From contig BROE01000004.1 of assembly GCA_036571765.1 (NCBI GenBank), positions 4,680,453 through 4,744,452 on the forward strand: DNA of 64,000 nt, in the 5' to 3' direction. Shown here piece by piece: positions 11,171 through 23,345 of this stretch. A model generated the notes under the pieces. The model was not told the DNA's origin, made no database searches, and worked only from the letters and a program-made list of their open reading frames with translations. Numbering within the stretch: the first letter of the stretch is position 1; each line of letters opens with the position of its first letter. Origin of the DNA: Plecoglossus altivelis (lineage: Eukaryota; Chordata; Actinopteri; Osmeriformes; Plecoglossidae). The position numbers were made by a program, and so were the translations under genes.

Positions 11171-11802
11171 CAGAGATGAGGAAGGATGTGTTCAAATTCC
11201 TGCGCTCCATCCTGTCCGCTGTTCCAGTCGTGTGACAGTCCCTGTGGAAGGACAGGGACAGGTTTGCCACAGAGCCCGCAGGAGTGACCCTGCAGCTGCT
11301 GTTCTGAGTCTGGCCAGTAGGGGTCGACGGCCATCACAAAGTGGTGCGTTGGAGCCGAGGCCCCACAGGTGGTGAGCGGGGACCGGTGACCCTGGACTGA
11401 ATGCATCCTCCAGGACTGTGTCCATTCACACAAAGCCCTCTCATCCCCCAGGCCTGCTGGTCAGAGAGGACTGACCTCTGCTGGGGGAAGCAGGGAGATG
11501 GAAAGAGGGGAGGAGGATAGGGGAGAGAGACAGAGAAACAGAGTAGGAGGGAAAGAGAGAGAAAGAGGAAAGAGTAAGGGGCACATTTATGGCTTACATT
11601 ATAGCAAGAAATATCTGTTATGAGAGGAGGAGAGACCTGCAGTGTGGGGATGTGAATGGAGAGAGCAAGATGGTGCGAGGTGAAAGGAGAGCGATAAGAG
11701 GATGTGATCAGAGGAAGATGGAGATGGCTGGAGGTGAGAGGGCAATTATTTCCTCATACTACTCCCACCTCAACTCCATGCTCCTTCCAGCTTCCCCTGA
11801 GA

Positions 11803-11805
<3 letters not shown>

Positions 11806-11833
<28 letters not shown>
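11806..11833. repeat. CA microsatellite
   Basis: (CA)n run ending in CAGACACC. Confidence 0.8.
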
Positions 11834-11919
11834 GACACCTAACCCATGGCAGGGGGGCAGGGGCTGGTGAGACCTATGGGAGCAGGGTGCGTGTGTCAGG
11901 TTTCATGCTGAAGGTGCGT

Positions 11920-12030
11920 ATGAAGAGGAGGGAAGGAGGGGGCTGGAGGAGGAGGGGCAGGAGCAGGAGGGGGCTGGGGGGGCAAGAGGAGGGGGAGGAG
12001 GGAGGGGGAGGAAGGGGGAGGCTGCAGGGC
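11920..12030. repeat. GGAGG-rich polypurine tract
   Basis: Runs of GGAGGAGGGG and GGGGGAGG with few pyrimidines over about 110 bases. Further purine-rich sequence lies at 12090-12180. Confidence 0.7.
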
Positions 12031-12507
12031 GACTGCGAGGACCAGAGGACGAGAGATGGGTCTCTGATCCGTCAAGGGGCTGGGGGTGAGGGGTGAGAAC
12101 AGGGAGGGGTGGATTCAGAGCTAGGGGAGAAGGAGGAAGAAACATGTTGGAAGAGCGAGAGGAAGGGGGAGGGAGGAAAGAGATCCTTGCAGCTAATATC
12201 AAAGGAGTTAATGAGTTTACATACACTAAATATATTGCTTTTACAGAATGGTTTTATCCTAACTCTATCCATCTGAGAGTAGTACAAGGCAGCACATTTA
12301 GCACTGTACTACAGTGTGTTTACACCAAGGTTGCCATCACATGGCCTGTTTACAGAGCAAGACACTGATACAGAGAGGTGACCCCAGCAGATTGAGGGAT
12401 CTGCCAGTTTAAATACCCTCTACACTTAGGAGAACGCACCAGTAATACTTATAGCATGGTCTCTGTCACCAACACAAGCCTCTGTTTATCTCCTATGGGC
12501 TTGGCCG

Positions 12508-12586
12508 CGTGTGTGAGTGTGTGTGCCCATGTGTGTGTGCGTGTGTGTGTGTGCGCGTGTGCCCATGTGTGGGTGTGTGTGTGTTA
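12508..12586. repeat. TG microsatellite (GTGTGCCCATGTG units)
   Basis: TG runs punctuated twice by GTGCCCATGTG. Confidence 0.8.
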
Positions 12587-12690
12587 AACAGAGGGTTGGT
12601 TTAGTGATGCTGACGATCCACATCCTCCATCTGCTTTCACAACCTATTAATTAGAGCACTGCTATGACAGTCATGGCCTGTGGCTCTCTG

Positions 12691-13135
12691 TTCTGCTCCC
12701 TCCTCCCTCTCTCTCCTCCTCCCTCTCTCTTTCTGCATCTCCCACTCCCTCCCTCCCTTTCTCTCCTCCTCCCTTTCTCTTTCTGCCTCTCCCACTCCCT
12801 TTCTAGGTCTGTCTCCTCCTCCCTCTCTATTTCTGCATATCTCCCTCCCTCCCTCCCTCTCCTCCTCCCTTTCTCTTTCTACATCTCCCACTCCCTCCCT
12901 AGCTCTCTCTCCTCCATCTCTTTCTGCATCTCTCACTCCCTCCCTAGCTCTCTCTCCCCCCTCTCTCTTTCTGCATATCCCACTCACTCCCTCCCTCCTT
13001 CTCTCTCCTCCTCCCTCTCTCTTTCTGCATCCCACTCTCTTTGCTTCTCTCTTCTTTCCTCCCTCTCTTTTTGCATCTAGCCCTTCCTCTCCCTCCCTTT
13101 CTCTCTCTCTCTTTCTCCATCTCTTTTTCTCAAAT
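12691..13135. repeat. Polypyrimidine minisatellite, period about 45-60 bp
   Basis: Recurring CTCTTTCTGCATCTCCCACTCCC modules joined by TCCCTCCC and CTCTCTCCTCC. Seven or more modules are visible. The plus strand is nearly all pyrimidine, so both strands carry long artificial Ser/Leu or Arg/Glu frames. Confidence 0.85.
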
Positions 13136-13503
13136 GTCTCTTCCACCCCTGTCGCAGCCCGAGTTCTTGTTCTCTCTGAGCATGTCTGCCTCTCTGTCGT
13201 TGCCCCTCCCGCTCCCTCTCTCACTCTCTGATTTGTCCTTTCATCCTCCCTCCATCCTGCAGTTTTCATGACCTTGAGCTTTCTTTCCATTGCATACTGA
13301 AACACTTGCGTACATGTTGCTGCTTGTAAACAGACCTGTTTGAGATCAGCCTGGTCTAGTGACAGACTGAGTGTATGCTCTCAGTCGCTCTCTCTCTCCC
13401 TCTCTAACTCTCACCATCCCATCTCTTGGTATTTAAAAGGGTGGTGTTGCTATTGTATCTCAATGATGTTACCTTTCATTCCCTCCAACTCTCACATTTC
13501 CAT

Positions 13504-13507
<4 letters not shown>

Positions 13508-13537
<30 letters not shown>

Positions 13538-13645
13538 TCTCATACTTTAACAATGTTTCACTTGCATTCTCTCTCTTTTTTCTTTCTTTCTCTGTCTTTC
13601 TCTGTCCTTTTTTCTGGCTCCCCTCTCTCTCTCTTCCCCTCTCAG
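13508..13645. repeat. TC microsatellite and CT-rich tract
   Basis: Pure (TC)n at 13508-13534, followed after a short unique insert by TTTCTTTCTC and CTCTCTC sequence. Confidence 0.8.
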
Positions 13646-13756
13646 GGGGACAGGGGAGCTTGAAGAGATAAGCACATGACTACAGTTTTACTAGCAGAGT
13701 CAGAAAGGATATACCTGAACAAACATGCACGGCGTGTGTATCATGACTGGCAGCGT

Positions 13757-13878
13757 GTGTGTGTGTGTGAGTGGGAATTCATCGTTTGGCAAGCGTGTTC
13801 GTGCATATCTGTGTGTGTGTGTGTGTGTGCGTGTGCACGTGTGTGCGCGCGTACACGCGTGCGCGTACGTGTGTGCGC
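13757..13878. repeat. TG/CG alternating tract
   Basis: Includes GTGTGCGCGCGTACACGCGT and GCGCGTACGTGTGTGCGCG, an alternating purine-pyrimidine run rich in CG steps. Confidence 0.85.
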
Positions 13879-14465
13879 GACTGAGCGTGCAGGATAGGGT
13901 GTAATTTATCAAGGGTACACTGAGGATCGTAACTGAACAGATCCCATGGGATGGTGTGGTGGATCTCCCTGTGCCCAGAGCGGGCCCTGGGAAGACACCT
14001 GATGTCCCTCGCATAAAAACAACACACACGCCCTGTCAAAGAGCAACGGCAGGAAGGATGGAGGGAGAGGAAAAGAGAGATTAAAAGAGGGAGGGAAAAG
14101 AGAGAAATGAGCAGAGTGGGAATGCCTGGAGAGGACGAGGGAGAAAGGGGCCAGGTGAAAATGAGTGTGTGTCTGAGAGAGAGTGTGTGGTGAGGGGAGC
14201 AGGGTTACAAGGAGAGATGTAGTAATTGGGGTCGTGCCTTAGCAAACACGCCTCGCTGGCAGGCGCTGGCTGACTGGAAACATGTCTTGGAAAAGAGAAA
14301 AGGAAAGAGCTGCATGATGTAGGTTATACAATTATTCCCCTCAGTGAGCACTGATGGTTTAGTCCATGTTAGTGTCCAAGTGGGGTGTTACAGGCCTTAA
14401 GATAATGGGCCATACCATATAGGGGAGCAGTTTATGCTCTCTGAGTGGAGTCCTTCATCTTTATA

Positions 14466-14560
14466 TCCTCATCCCTCCCTCCCTCCCTCCCTCAATGTCT
14501 CTCTCTCTTTCCTTCCTTCCTTCCTTCCTTCCTTCCCTCCCTCCCTCCATATTTCTTTTT
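14466..14560. repeat. TCCC/TTCC tetranucleotide repeat
   Basis: (TCCC)n, then CT-rich sequence, then (TTCC)n and (TCCC)n again. Confidence 0.85.
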
Positions 14561-14874
14561 CTCTCTCTCTCGTTACCTCTCTCTCTACCCCTCACCCTCC
14601 ACCCCTGTGGATTTTCATCATGAGATGAGGTTACGGGATGAGCTTGTTTGTAATTCCCTCTCTCACGCGTGGTGTGAATGGTTGTTGTGTTGTGTAGGCT
14701 AGTCCGTTTCCTCCTTCGACCGAGGGAGCCTCGGACCGCTGCAGCAAACAAAGCAATAAATATCCATCCCTGTTTGATCGCAAAGAAGAGGAAGAGGCTT
14801 TGATCACTTTTCCTGGAACACACGGAGGCACACCTACTAACCTACAGCACTGCAGGAGGTGTTTTTTCCTCCTG

Positions 14875-14929
<55 letters not shown>

Positions 14930-15014
14930 ACAAAGATAGGAACTGGTGAGGTGCTTTCAACCTGAAAAAGGACAGACAGACAGACAGACAGAGACAGACA
15001 GACAGACAGAGAGA
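14875..15014. repeat. GA dinucleotide and GACA tetranucleotide repeats
   Basis: Pure (GA)n to 14927 and (GACA)n at 14971-15010, separated by about 45 unique bases. Confidence 0.9.
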
Positions 15015-16883
15015 AAAAGACTAGGGAGGGGTTGCTGACAGTGAGAGAAAAACCAAACAGAGAGAGGAGTGTCATGGCTAGTCTCCAGCATCAGTCAGAC
15101 TCCAGGATGTTCAGAGGACCTGTTCTGGTCCACTGACTGATATCCAGCTGCTTCTCCACTGAACAGTCATGCTCTACTAAGACATATTTCTACAAAGTAG
15201 AAAGTACAAAGTAGAAATCACAAAGAGACAGACACACACACTCTGTCATCTGGGATCCCAGAGGAGCGGTAACGAATCAGAGGACGGAGACAAAAGGGAT
15301 ATCCAGGAAGTCTCGGTGATTGGGTAGTAAACACCATGTGGAGCAACGTTGTCCTTAAAATAGATTGGAATGGAATCTACTACACCGAAGTCAAGGAAGG
15401 TGTTGATGCACCACAAGAAGGGAAGTTACGCTGTTGGGATGTAACTGAAACAGATCCAGAATCTTTGGGTCAGAGCTGCAGAAGTTGATTTGGTTTGGCT
15501 AGGCTGGGGATTCCAACCGATTTCTTTCAGCTGAGTGATTTAAACCAAGCAGGAAACTGCTGTAGACCTCTGATGGGCAGTAGGTCACCTGTTAGTTGGT
15601 CTCTTACCTGCAGAGAGAGACTGGCTTCATCCATCAATTACAAAGTTGAAAAGAATCATTTGAGCTTCACTTCTGATTGGTTGGATGGCGGAAAAACATC
15701 TAATGATTGGTTTGACCTCTCTGCTGGACACACCCTTCTAATCTTTCAATTTACTCCAACATTTTGCCCGACAGAATCTCATCCGTAGATCTAAGCTTCT
15801 TAATCCCAGAATTCGAAGATGAAGAGAAGATCGTGACGTCCTCTCTCTCCATCGATGGCGATGCTTACTTGCTGTCAAGAAACTCAAACACCAGAACCTG
15901 ATCAACCATGGAATCCCTGGGAGCCCGACCACTGGCCCACATCAGTCTATCTTGGGCCAGGACTGGATGTGTGGATGCCCCACCCACCACCCCCCATCAC
16001 TGGGACCAGACCACTCAGAGCAGCTGCTCTGGAGTCTAATGAGGCGGAGCAGAAATCTCTCCGTGTGTTTCTGATTGGATGGAGGGACACGTCTTCGCGG
16101 TTGACTACGTAGTCGTTAAACGATCCCAGTGTTGACTGTGAGAGAGAGAGCAGGTGTTTTATTGTGTTTGTGTTCAGAGGACGCTTGTGCCCGGTATTGG
16201 TGTTCCTACCCATCAAACAGCGGATCATAACAGGAACATAAATCATAAACGATAACAAATTCAATAGACACAGCGTCTCTCAATCATTTACTACTAAAAC
16301 TTACTTAAGCTGTATTAGGTCACATACCAATGACACGATACAGACTGGGTGGATTATTTCCAAACTGCAGTGAATAGTAATCCTTTCTAAATTATCAGTA
16401 AGTATGTGTTCTTCCCGAACTACTGTACAGTGATGATATGATGTCATGTAAGCTGGGACAGAAGAGTAATTACTCTGGATCTTTTCGACTCAAACACTGA
16501 CCCTCCTTCTACAGGACCTGACTACACCCTGGTCCTTGCTAACTCCTGACTAGACATGGGCTTAAGCGTGTTTTCATCTACTCAAGATCTACTTCTTGCT
16601 TGGGTCTTTAACTTCCTGAGACTCTGACATGATTGGTCGGCCTCCCTGCTCTGGGATCAGGGTCAATTCAAATTCTTCTCCCCAGGATGATGAGAAGATG
16701 CCCGGTATGTCAGATACAGACATGTATTGCACATGTATGTGCTGGACGTGTCCAGCGTGCAGGAACGGCTCAAGCCTGAGAGCTGGCAGGGCCGAGGGAG
16801 GAGGTGAGAAGCTTACAGCAGGGCTGGTTGACAGGAAGACCTCCCCTCCCTCTCTCGTTCTCTCCATCCCTGCCTCCCTCTAA
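15015..16883. other. Unique intergenic sequence
   Basis: No arrays. The 97-residue plus-strand frame at 15495-15788 is the only longer non-repetitive reading frame and has no recognisable domain. No gene is called. Confidence 0.45.
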
Positions 16884-17005
16884 ACCTCCCCACACCTCTC
16901 CAGCCCTGCAGTCCTGGGTGGTAGATGGCCTGCGTTCTCCACACCTCTCCAGCCTTGCAGTCCTTGGTGGTAGATGGCCTGCACTCCCCACACCTCCCCA
17001 GCCCT
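16884..17005. repeat. 49-bp tandem repeat, about 2.5 copies
   Basis: CTCCACACCTCTCCAGCCTTGCAGTCC...GGTGGTAGATGGCCTGC occurs twice in tandem, with a partial third copy (CCCCACACCTCCCCAGCCCTG). Copies differ at a few bases. Confidence 0.85.
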
Positions 17006-17840
17006 GTGCTCTGTTGAGCCACGTAATTCCCTGGCAGCGGGAGGCTGATGGAGAGAGGCCGCACCCTGGGAAGAAGTCTTTCACGGCCACCACACTGACA
17101 AATCACCACTTTCATGGCCTCACTTCCTCTGTGGAGCGGGCCCCACGCTGGAGGAGAGAGAGGGCATTATTCCCGGGTGTCTCTCGTCCACTGTCAATAA
17201 CGAAATTGGGGCCTCCAACTGGGCAGGAAAAGGCTCTAATTTAGACGATAGGCGTGGGACCAGATGGTCAAATGCCCACAATTAGCTTCCCTCAGCAAAT
17301 GAAGGTGGAGGAAATCGAGGCAGCTGTCTCTGAATGGAGCGGGCTGGTGCAACGGCTGTGGTTAGTTTCACTAAACCAGGAACACCTGGACAGGTTGGGG
17401 CCCTGAGAAAGCAGGAGAGCAAGAACCGGGTCAGCTGCATAGCACATATCTGGGTCAAATACAGAGACACCTGTGATTTCTCCTTCCAGCCATCCCTGCT
17501 AAACCACTTCTTCTAAACGAACACTACGCAGAGACAGTGAGATCCTTAAGTAGCATGATTTACCATCTTTGGATTATTCATCCCTCCTGTTTAAGTGAAC
17601 ACGGCGTGGAGAGGAGCAGAGCGGTGTCCAGTTTCAGGCCTGCTCTTAGTGGTCTCCTCCAGGCTGCCCGTCCCTTGTGGGATTGTGATGGGGAGGCGTG
17701 CGAGGTGGGGATGTCGCGGCAGCAGAAGGTATTCTTCAGGTGATCAGGTTTGCAGTCCAAGCTCCTTCAATAATGAAACAGTGCGGTGGGCAAGCGTGCT
17801 CAGGTGTCGTGGGCTGATTCAGATTACCTGGAGTCTGCCG

Positions 17841-18012
17841 ACACACACGCACACACACGCACACACTTCCTGGTATCCGGCACGCACCAACACACACAAA
17901 CCCACACGCGCGCACTCTCTGGTAAAATACACCCAAACAAACTCCTTGGTATAATACACACATACGCCAACACACACACACACACATGCTCCCTGGTGGA
18001 ATACACACACGT
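17841..18012. repeat. CA-rich minisatellite with CCTGGTATAATACAC units
   Basis: Four units beginning CTGGTA or CTGGTG plus AATACACAC, spaced about 40-50 bases, joined by CA runs. Confidence 0.8.
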
Positions 18013-18571
18013 TCCCTCATGTACACAGTCTTGGCTAAGCAGTTCTTTGTGGGAGGCTATCACGCTTCTTCATCTGCCAGCTCCCTTCACCCTCTCTATC
18101 GCAGCATAATCAGCTGTGGTTTGACAACAACTTAATCCTCCCCGACTGGCATGAGCCTGTATGATATTCCTCTGCTGGCTACCTCCTGCACCAGGGTACA
18201 ATTTCACACCTTTCCATCCCACCTTGGACGGTAGGTATTCTTCTCCTCAATGTGGTTATACAGTACATCTTGAATGTTGCCTTTTACAGCTGTGCTTATT
18301 TTTCATTTGGAATCACATGTTCATTTCGGAAGCAACTGCAACACTCTCCTTGTGTCATGCAGATGCACTATTTTATCCTATTTAATCCATCATCCTATTT
18401 TATGTCTTGAGTGTAATAAAGGGTACAACAGGGTAACAAAATAAACCAGTTTAAGATCCGGAGTGAATCATTGGCAGAAACTGCTGCTGGTCTTTGAGAC
18501 GCAGTTAATATGTTCTCACTGGACGAATGAGGAGAAGAATAGACAAACAGAGGATGTTGTTGAAGACTACC

Positions 18572-18740
18572 GAGCTCAGCCTCTGTCCCAGCCTCTTTCC
18601 CCAGCCCCTGCCCTTGCCCCAACCTCTGTCCTAGCCTCCTCCCTCAGCCCCAGCCCCATCCTCCTCACCCAGCCCCAGCCTCCTCCCTCAGCCCCAGCCC
18701 CAGCCTCCTCCCTCAGCCCCAGCCCCAGCCCCAGCCGTGG
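18572..18740. repeat. CAGCCCC-rich minisatellite
   Basis: CAGCCTCCTCCCTCAGCCC and CAGCCCCAGCC units repeat about every 24-30 bases. Reading frames of Ser/Pro/Ala repeats are artefacts. Confidence 0.8.
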
Positions 18741-19478
18741 TTCCAGGTTGGCAAAACCTTCAGGTGATGTCACACTTGACCAGCCGCACACCTCCTCTGC
18801 CATCTCGACACCTGATCCACATTTATCTATGAACGTTGGTACCAGTGTTACGTAACCAGTGTCTATGGATGTTGGTAACAGTCTCATGTGACATGAACTG
18901 TCATTTGCTGAGGAAAACTAGAGTAACCAGTGTAATGTGACAACTGTCTATAGATGTTGGTACAAGTGTAACATGACAACCTGTTCCTTTCACATGTCAC
19001 CCGTCCAATAGCGTCTCCACACACACACACTAACGGGCTTATGCGTCTCAGTTACAGCTGTCTTCATTGGCCAGCAGACAGGAAACAAAAAGATCCGCTT
19101 GGATCGTTTCTGCCAATCGAGTTAAGTTGTATCAGGTGAACCACTGCTGTGTGTGAGGAGATGAGAGCCTCCTGACCTGGCATGGAGATCCTGGTGAGCG
19201 CTCATGTCACCCAGTTAAAACTCAGTCTCTGAGCCGGTGTTCAGTATGACCGTGTAGCTCAGCTCCTTCAGCACAATGTCAGTCATTCCAGCAGGATATC
19301 AGCAGCACAGCGTAGGAGAGCACCAATCCAAGCCATGCAGGCGACGTTTTGAAATTCAACTGCTCTGTCGCATTGACCGAGGGAGCCTAGTGAGCTCAAT
19401 GCCACGGAGAGGGTCTCGACAACGTGTCAATGTTGGAGGAACGGTGGAGGAACAGCGGAGGAACAGGGTCCTGTAGCG
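18741..19478. other. Unique segment with a degenerate duplication
   Basis: TCTATGGATGTTGGTAACAG, TCTATAGATGTTGGTACAAG and TCTATGAACGTTGGTACCAG at about 18827-18970 are diverged copies of one motif. The rest is unique with no gene recognised. Confidence 0.5.
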
Positions 19479-19785
19479 TGTGTGAGAGAGGGGGAGTGTG
19501 TGTGTGAGGGAGGGAGGGAGGGGGACTGGTGTGATGGAGGGGGAGCATGTGTGAGGGAGGGAGGTAGGTTGGGGGAGTGTGTCTGAGGGAATGAGGGGGT
19601 GAGGGATGGTGTGTGAGGGAGTGGGAGGGTGTGTGAAGGAGGGGGAGCGTGTGTGAGGGAGGGGGAGCATGTGGGAGAGAAGGGGAGGGTGCGTGAGGGA
19701 GAGAGAGAGGGAGGGGGAGCATGTGGGAGAGAGGGGGAGGGTGCGTGAGGGAGAGAGAGAGGGGGACGGTGCGTGAGGGACAGCC
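19479..19785. repeat. GTGTGAGGGAGGG minisatellite
   Basis: GTGTGTGAGGGAGGGGGAGCATGTG-like units of 30-60 bp over about 305 bases. G-rich on the plus strand, with Pro/Ser/His frames on the minus strand. Confidence 0.85.
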
Positions 19786-21212
19786 TCAGGGCTTCCGCCT
19801 CCTGTTCCATCATTTCACACATCACATTCTGTCACACCTTAGGGGACATATCTCATCTCGTCCACGACCCAATTACTCCACAACACTTTAAACTGCTACC
19901 AAACGCTGCACAGCAGGAGTGAGGGCCGACCACAGAGAGCCCGGCTGTTACCATGTCCACTGTCACTCAGCTTGCTTTGAGCTCTTCGAAAGTGAGGAGA
20001 GCTCTGATTGGCTGATGTCAGGATGTAGCCAATCAGCACAGAGCTGGAGACCATAACATGTACTGTTAGGGGCTGTTGTTATGCAACAAAATACATTCTG
20101 CTCAAATCTTTCTTTTTACTCAACAGGAACAGCACAGAAAACGATCATATCGATGATTTGAACATAGTAACGTCTGGAAAGCCTCTTCATTTCATTTTAT
20201 AATGAAGGAATATACACATTTCTTGAGGGGCGAACAGCATGTCTATCAGGATACAAATCTATTTCTACGAGACTTCAGGAAAAACAGCAGGTACCAAACA
20301 CGTTAGACGCACAAGGAATTCACCAACACGAGGAGAGAGAAGAGCGATTAGGAAAAAGAGATAGAACGAAAACAGAAAGTTTGAACTGTATACCACACAC
20401 AGAGCAGATCGCTCATGAGGGAGACAATAGGATGCGTGCGTCACTCAGTGCAGATAAGACACAAGGCTGCACCTCCCAACTCCCACTCCTGCCAGGAACA
20501 TCTCAAACAGGGGTTCACTATCTCAGGGAACACATCTCACTGCCTCAGGCCAGACACCAGAGTCAACATACTTACATTACAGATACACCAAATTCATTGA
20601 ACAGACACTTTTATCCAGACCGACGTAGAAACTCTGCATGCAGAAAGTACAGAAGTTTAAGGACGAGACGTGCACGGTTTGCCCAGTATTTCATCGATCA
20701 GAGTTCAGTTTGAGTTGTGTTTACGAGCCCCATCGCAAAGTAAAAACAGGTATCCGTGTTGTCTGTGTGGTAGATGAGATTAGCCTTAAGATTTTTTTAT
20801 TTTAACTATCATGATCTTACATTTCCAGACATGCGGATTGTTCGTGGAATTTCCACGAGTAGAACGACAAAGGGAGTGTAATCTGAAACATTTTTGGAAA
20901 GTTTCATTTTGAACGTTGACGTTTCTTGCTTTTTTGGACGGAGGAAATCCTGACCCAGCCGGTGAGTACGGCTGGGAGACTGGGCTGGTGTCATGGACCG
21001 ACAGCTTGCTTCTGATTACATTCTATTTCTCGAAGGCAATGGTGACATCAACAAACAACAGGAACAGGACCTGACTAACACTCTCATTTCCTCAAACACA
21101 CGTTTCCTCTGACTCAGGCCCATTGATTGTAAAAGCAGGGAACTTGTCATAAACACACACATGCTGCAGGCACACTGATAAACACACCTACAAACACACC
21201 CATGCGTACACG
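19786..21212. other. Unique segment with a relic interspersed repeat
   Basis: Bases about 20575-20640 contain GAACAGACACTTTTATCC followed by AGACCGACGTA. This is a diverged form of the GCAGACGCTTTTATCCAAAGCGACTTA motif shared by many teleost interspersed repeats. No gene recognised. Confidence 0.45.
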
Positions 21213-21245
21213 CACAGGCACACACACACACACACACACACACAT
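21213..21245. repeat. CA microsatellite
   Basis: Pure (CA)n. Confidence 0.85.
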
Positions 21246-22747
21246 GAACCCCCGCATTCACAGTCACAAACACACACGTCCACAGTGTGACGGGTCAATG
21301 GGGAATGCCTAGGGCTATCCCAGGTTCATCAGGGGGGAGGTTTGGCCATGGAAGAGGTGGAAACAGCCCAACTCAATCACCATGGAGCCCTGGGAGGGGC
21401 AGCATCCCCATCCCGCTCCCTGGACATGAAGGCCTGCTGCTGGCTAATATGGAACGGAACCGCCTTCTTCAGAGACGGGGGACGGAGGAGATACTAGACT
21501 AATGGAGACCAGAGACCACAAGGCTTTTAAAAACCCTCCCCGGTACATGATGCTGCCCAGAGAGACCAGACGTCGATGACGGATCCAGGGAGGAGGTCAT
21601 TAAGGACCAGCTCTGAGTGTGTTCCAACTCTAATCATAGAAAAACACTGACTCTCTTTTATCTCTGCTGTGCTCCAGCACATATCCACGTGAGAAAAAGC
21701 CAGTGTGTAATGTAAACCCTGGTAAAACTCTGGGGTCAAACTCACCCCAGTCTGGTAGGAACCATCTGCAAACCATCCGCTCGAGAGAAGACCTCCCGAA
21801 CATGGAAAGAGGAGAGAGAACCGAGAAAAGGATATTTTGGGGAGTTTAATTTTGGTGAACGTATACTTTTCGAGTCGTAAACATGAAACTCTTTTGATTC
21901 ATCACGTTTTCAGAAGTGCGGAAAAACGCAGCTCAAAGAAATCAGGGTCTGTCGGCAAGGAAAATATACATTGTTGCTTTATGTATAATATGAGTTTAGC
22001 CTTGGGAGTGTGTTGGCTATAAGACTGTAAAATAATTCTCTAACCCATCCCAGGCCTCCTCTTACTCTGAGTGAGAGAGAGACTGCTGACTCTGTTTGTG
22101 CTCTGTGGTTTAGGTATTAGAGAGGAATAAAGTAACAGAGGCTAAGATTAGCATCGCTAATCGCCTAGAAAGCATAATATACAGTGAGATCAGATGCACT
22201 GATTAGTGGTGGGTCTGAAAACACACAGAGGATGTGTGAATTGGCTTGTTCAGAAAATTGCTTTGACATTTTCATTCCTGAATGGTGAACAGATCCAACA
22301 CGGATCTTAAACTGATTAAAATGGCCCGAGATGGAAGGAGGTGGGGGTGGGAAGGGAGGGGGGGAGGTGGGGGCATTAGCTAAGAAAACAGAGGTGGGAG
22401 TCTGTGAGCGACAGGGGCTTGGCTTATCAGCGAGGCGAGCAGGGCCCTGTTCATTCATTGTGAATTAGCCGAGTCGTGCGCGCTGAAATAATCAGCTTCT
22501 TGTTTATTTGTTCAAGCCCTGGCGCAAGTCTTTATCTGCCTGCTTTGGTCCTCCACACCCCCTCCTTACCCTCGCTCCACCCCCCCAGCTCCAACTCTGT
22601 CTGGGGGGAAGCAGAACTTTGCCAGCAAGGCGAGGACGACAGGGGTGTTGAGACCTGTCCACCGTTCCACTCACGTCCTGCTTGTTCACTCAGGGTCTCG
22701 TCCAGCGCATGGGTGTCATGTGAGGTCCTGCTGGCTGTCTAAGCAAG

Positions 22748-22882
22748 AAGGGCTGGGCCGGGCTGGCTGGGCTGGCTGGGCTGGCTGCTTGACTCACTGG
22801 CTTGGCTGGGGTGGTTGGCTGGGGTGGTTGGCTGGGCTGGTTGGCTGGGCTGGTTGACTGGCTGGCTGGCTAGCTAGCTAGA
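22748..22882. repeat. GGCTG / GGTTGGCTGGG pentamer-based repeat
   Basis: Tandem GGCTG and GGTTGGCTGGGCT units, ending in GGCTGGCTAGCTAGCTAG. A short G-rich tract lies separately at 22340-22372. Confidence 0.85.
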
Positions 22883-23159
22883 TGAATGTCTGTCCAGGGC
22901 CAAAGCCTGTCAAGACTGTGTGATTGTAATGGCCTGTAATGGAGGAATACATCAGAGAGTCCCACCTCAGGAACTCCACATCCTGGCCTTGACATGACAG
23001 GGAAATGAGCCTGTGATTGAACAGTGCTTATTAAGCAGGATGGAGACAGACAGTGTATAAACACAGCTAAGGCTCCATTAGCCATCTAGTGGGTGGGCCT
23101 GTGACAGCCTGTCATACACAGAGTAAACAGAATATGATCAAAGTATGACAACACCAACC

Positions 23160-23345
23160 TGCAGTATTGTACTGTAGTAGACTGTTCTGTAACTGCACTT
23201 TAAATTGCTATACTGGAAAGGTACTGTACATATACTGTACTTTACTGGATGGTACTGTAATGCATCATACTGTATTGTAGTGTGCTCTGCTGTAGTGCAT
23301 TGTACTCTTCTGCACCGCGCTGTCCTGTTCCGTACTGTGCTCGAC
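23160..23345. repeat. Degenerate TACTGTA-type repeat
   Basis: TACTGTA, TACTGGA, GTACTGTG and TGTAGTG variants recur roughly every 10-15 bases over about 185 bases, indicating an old decaying short-period array. Confidence 0.65.

Noticed and set aside
12637..13305. 222-residue Arg/Glu-rich minus-strand frame
   Set aside because: It is the purine strand of the polypyrimidine minisatellite.
15495..15788. 97-residue non-repetitive frame
   Set aside because: No recognised domain, no supporting splice sites and no codon pattern distinct from surrounding DNA.
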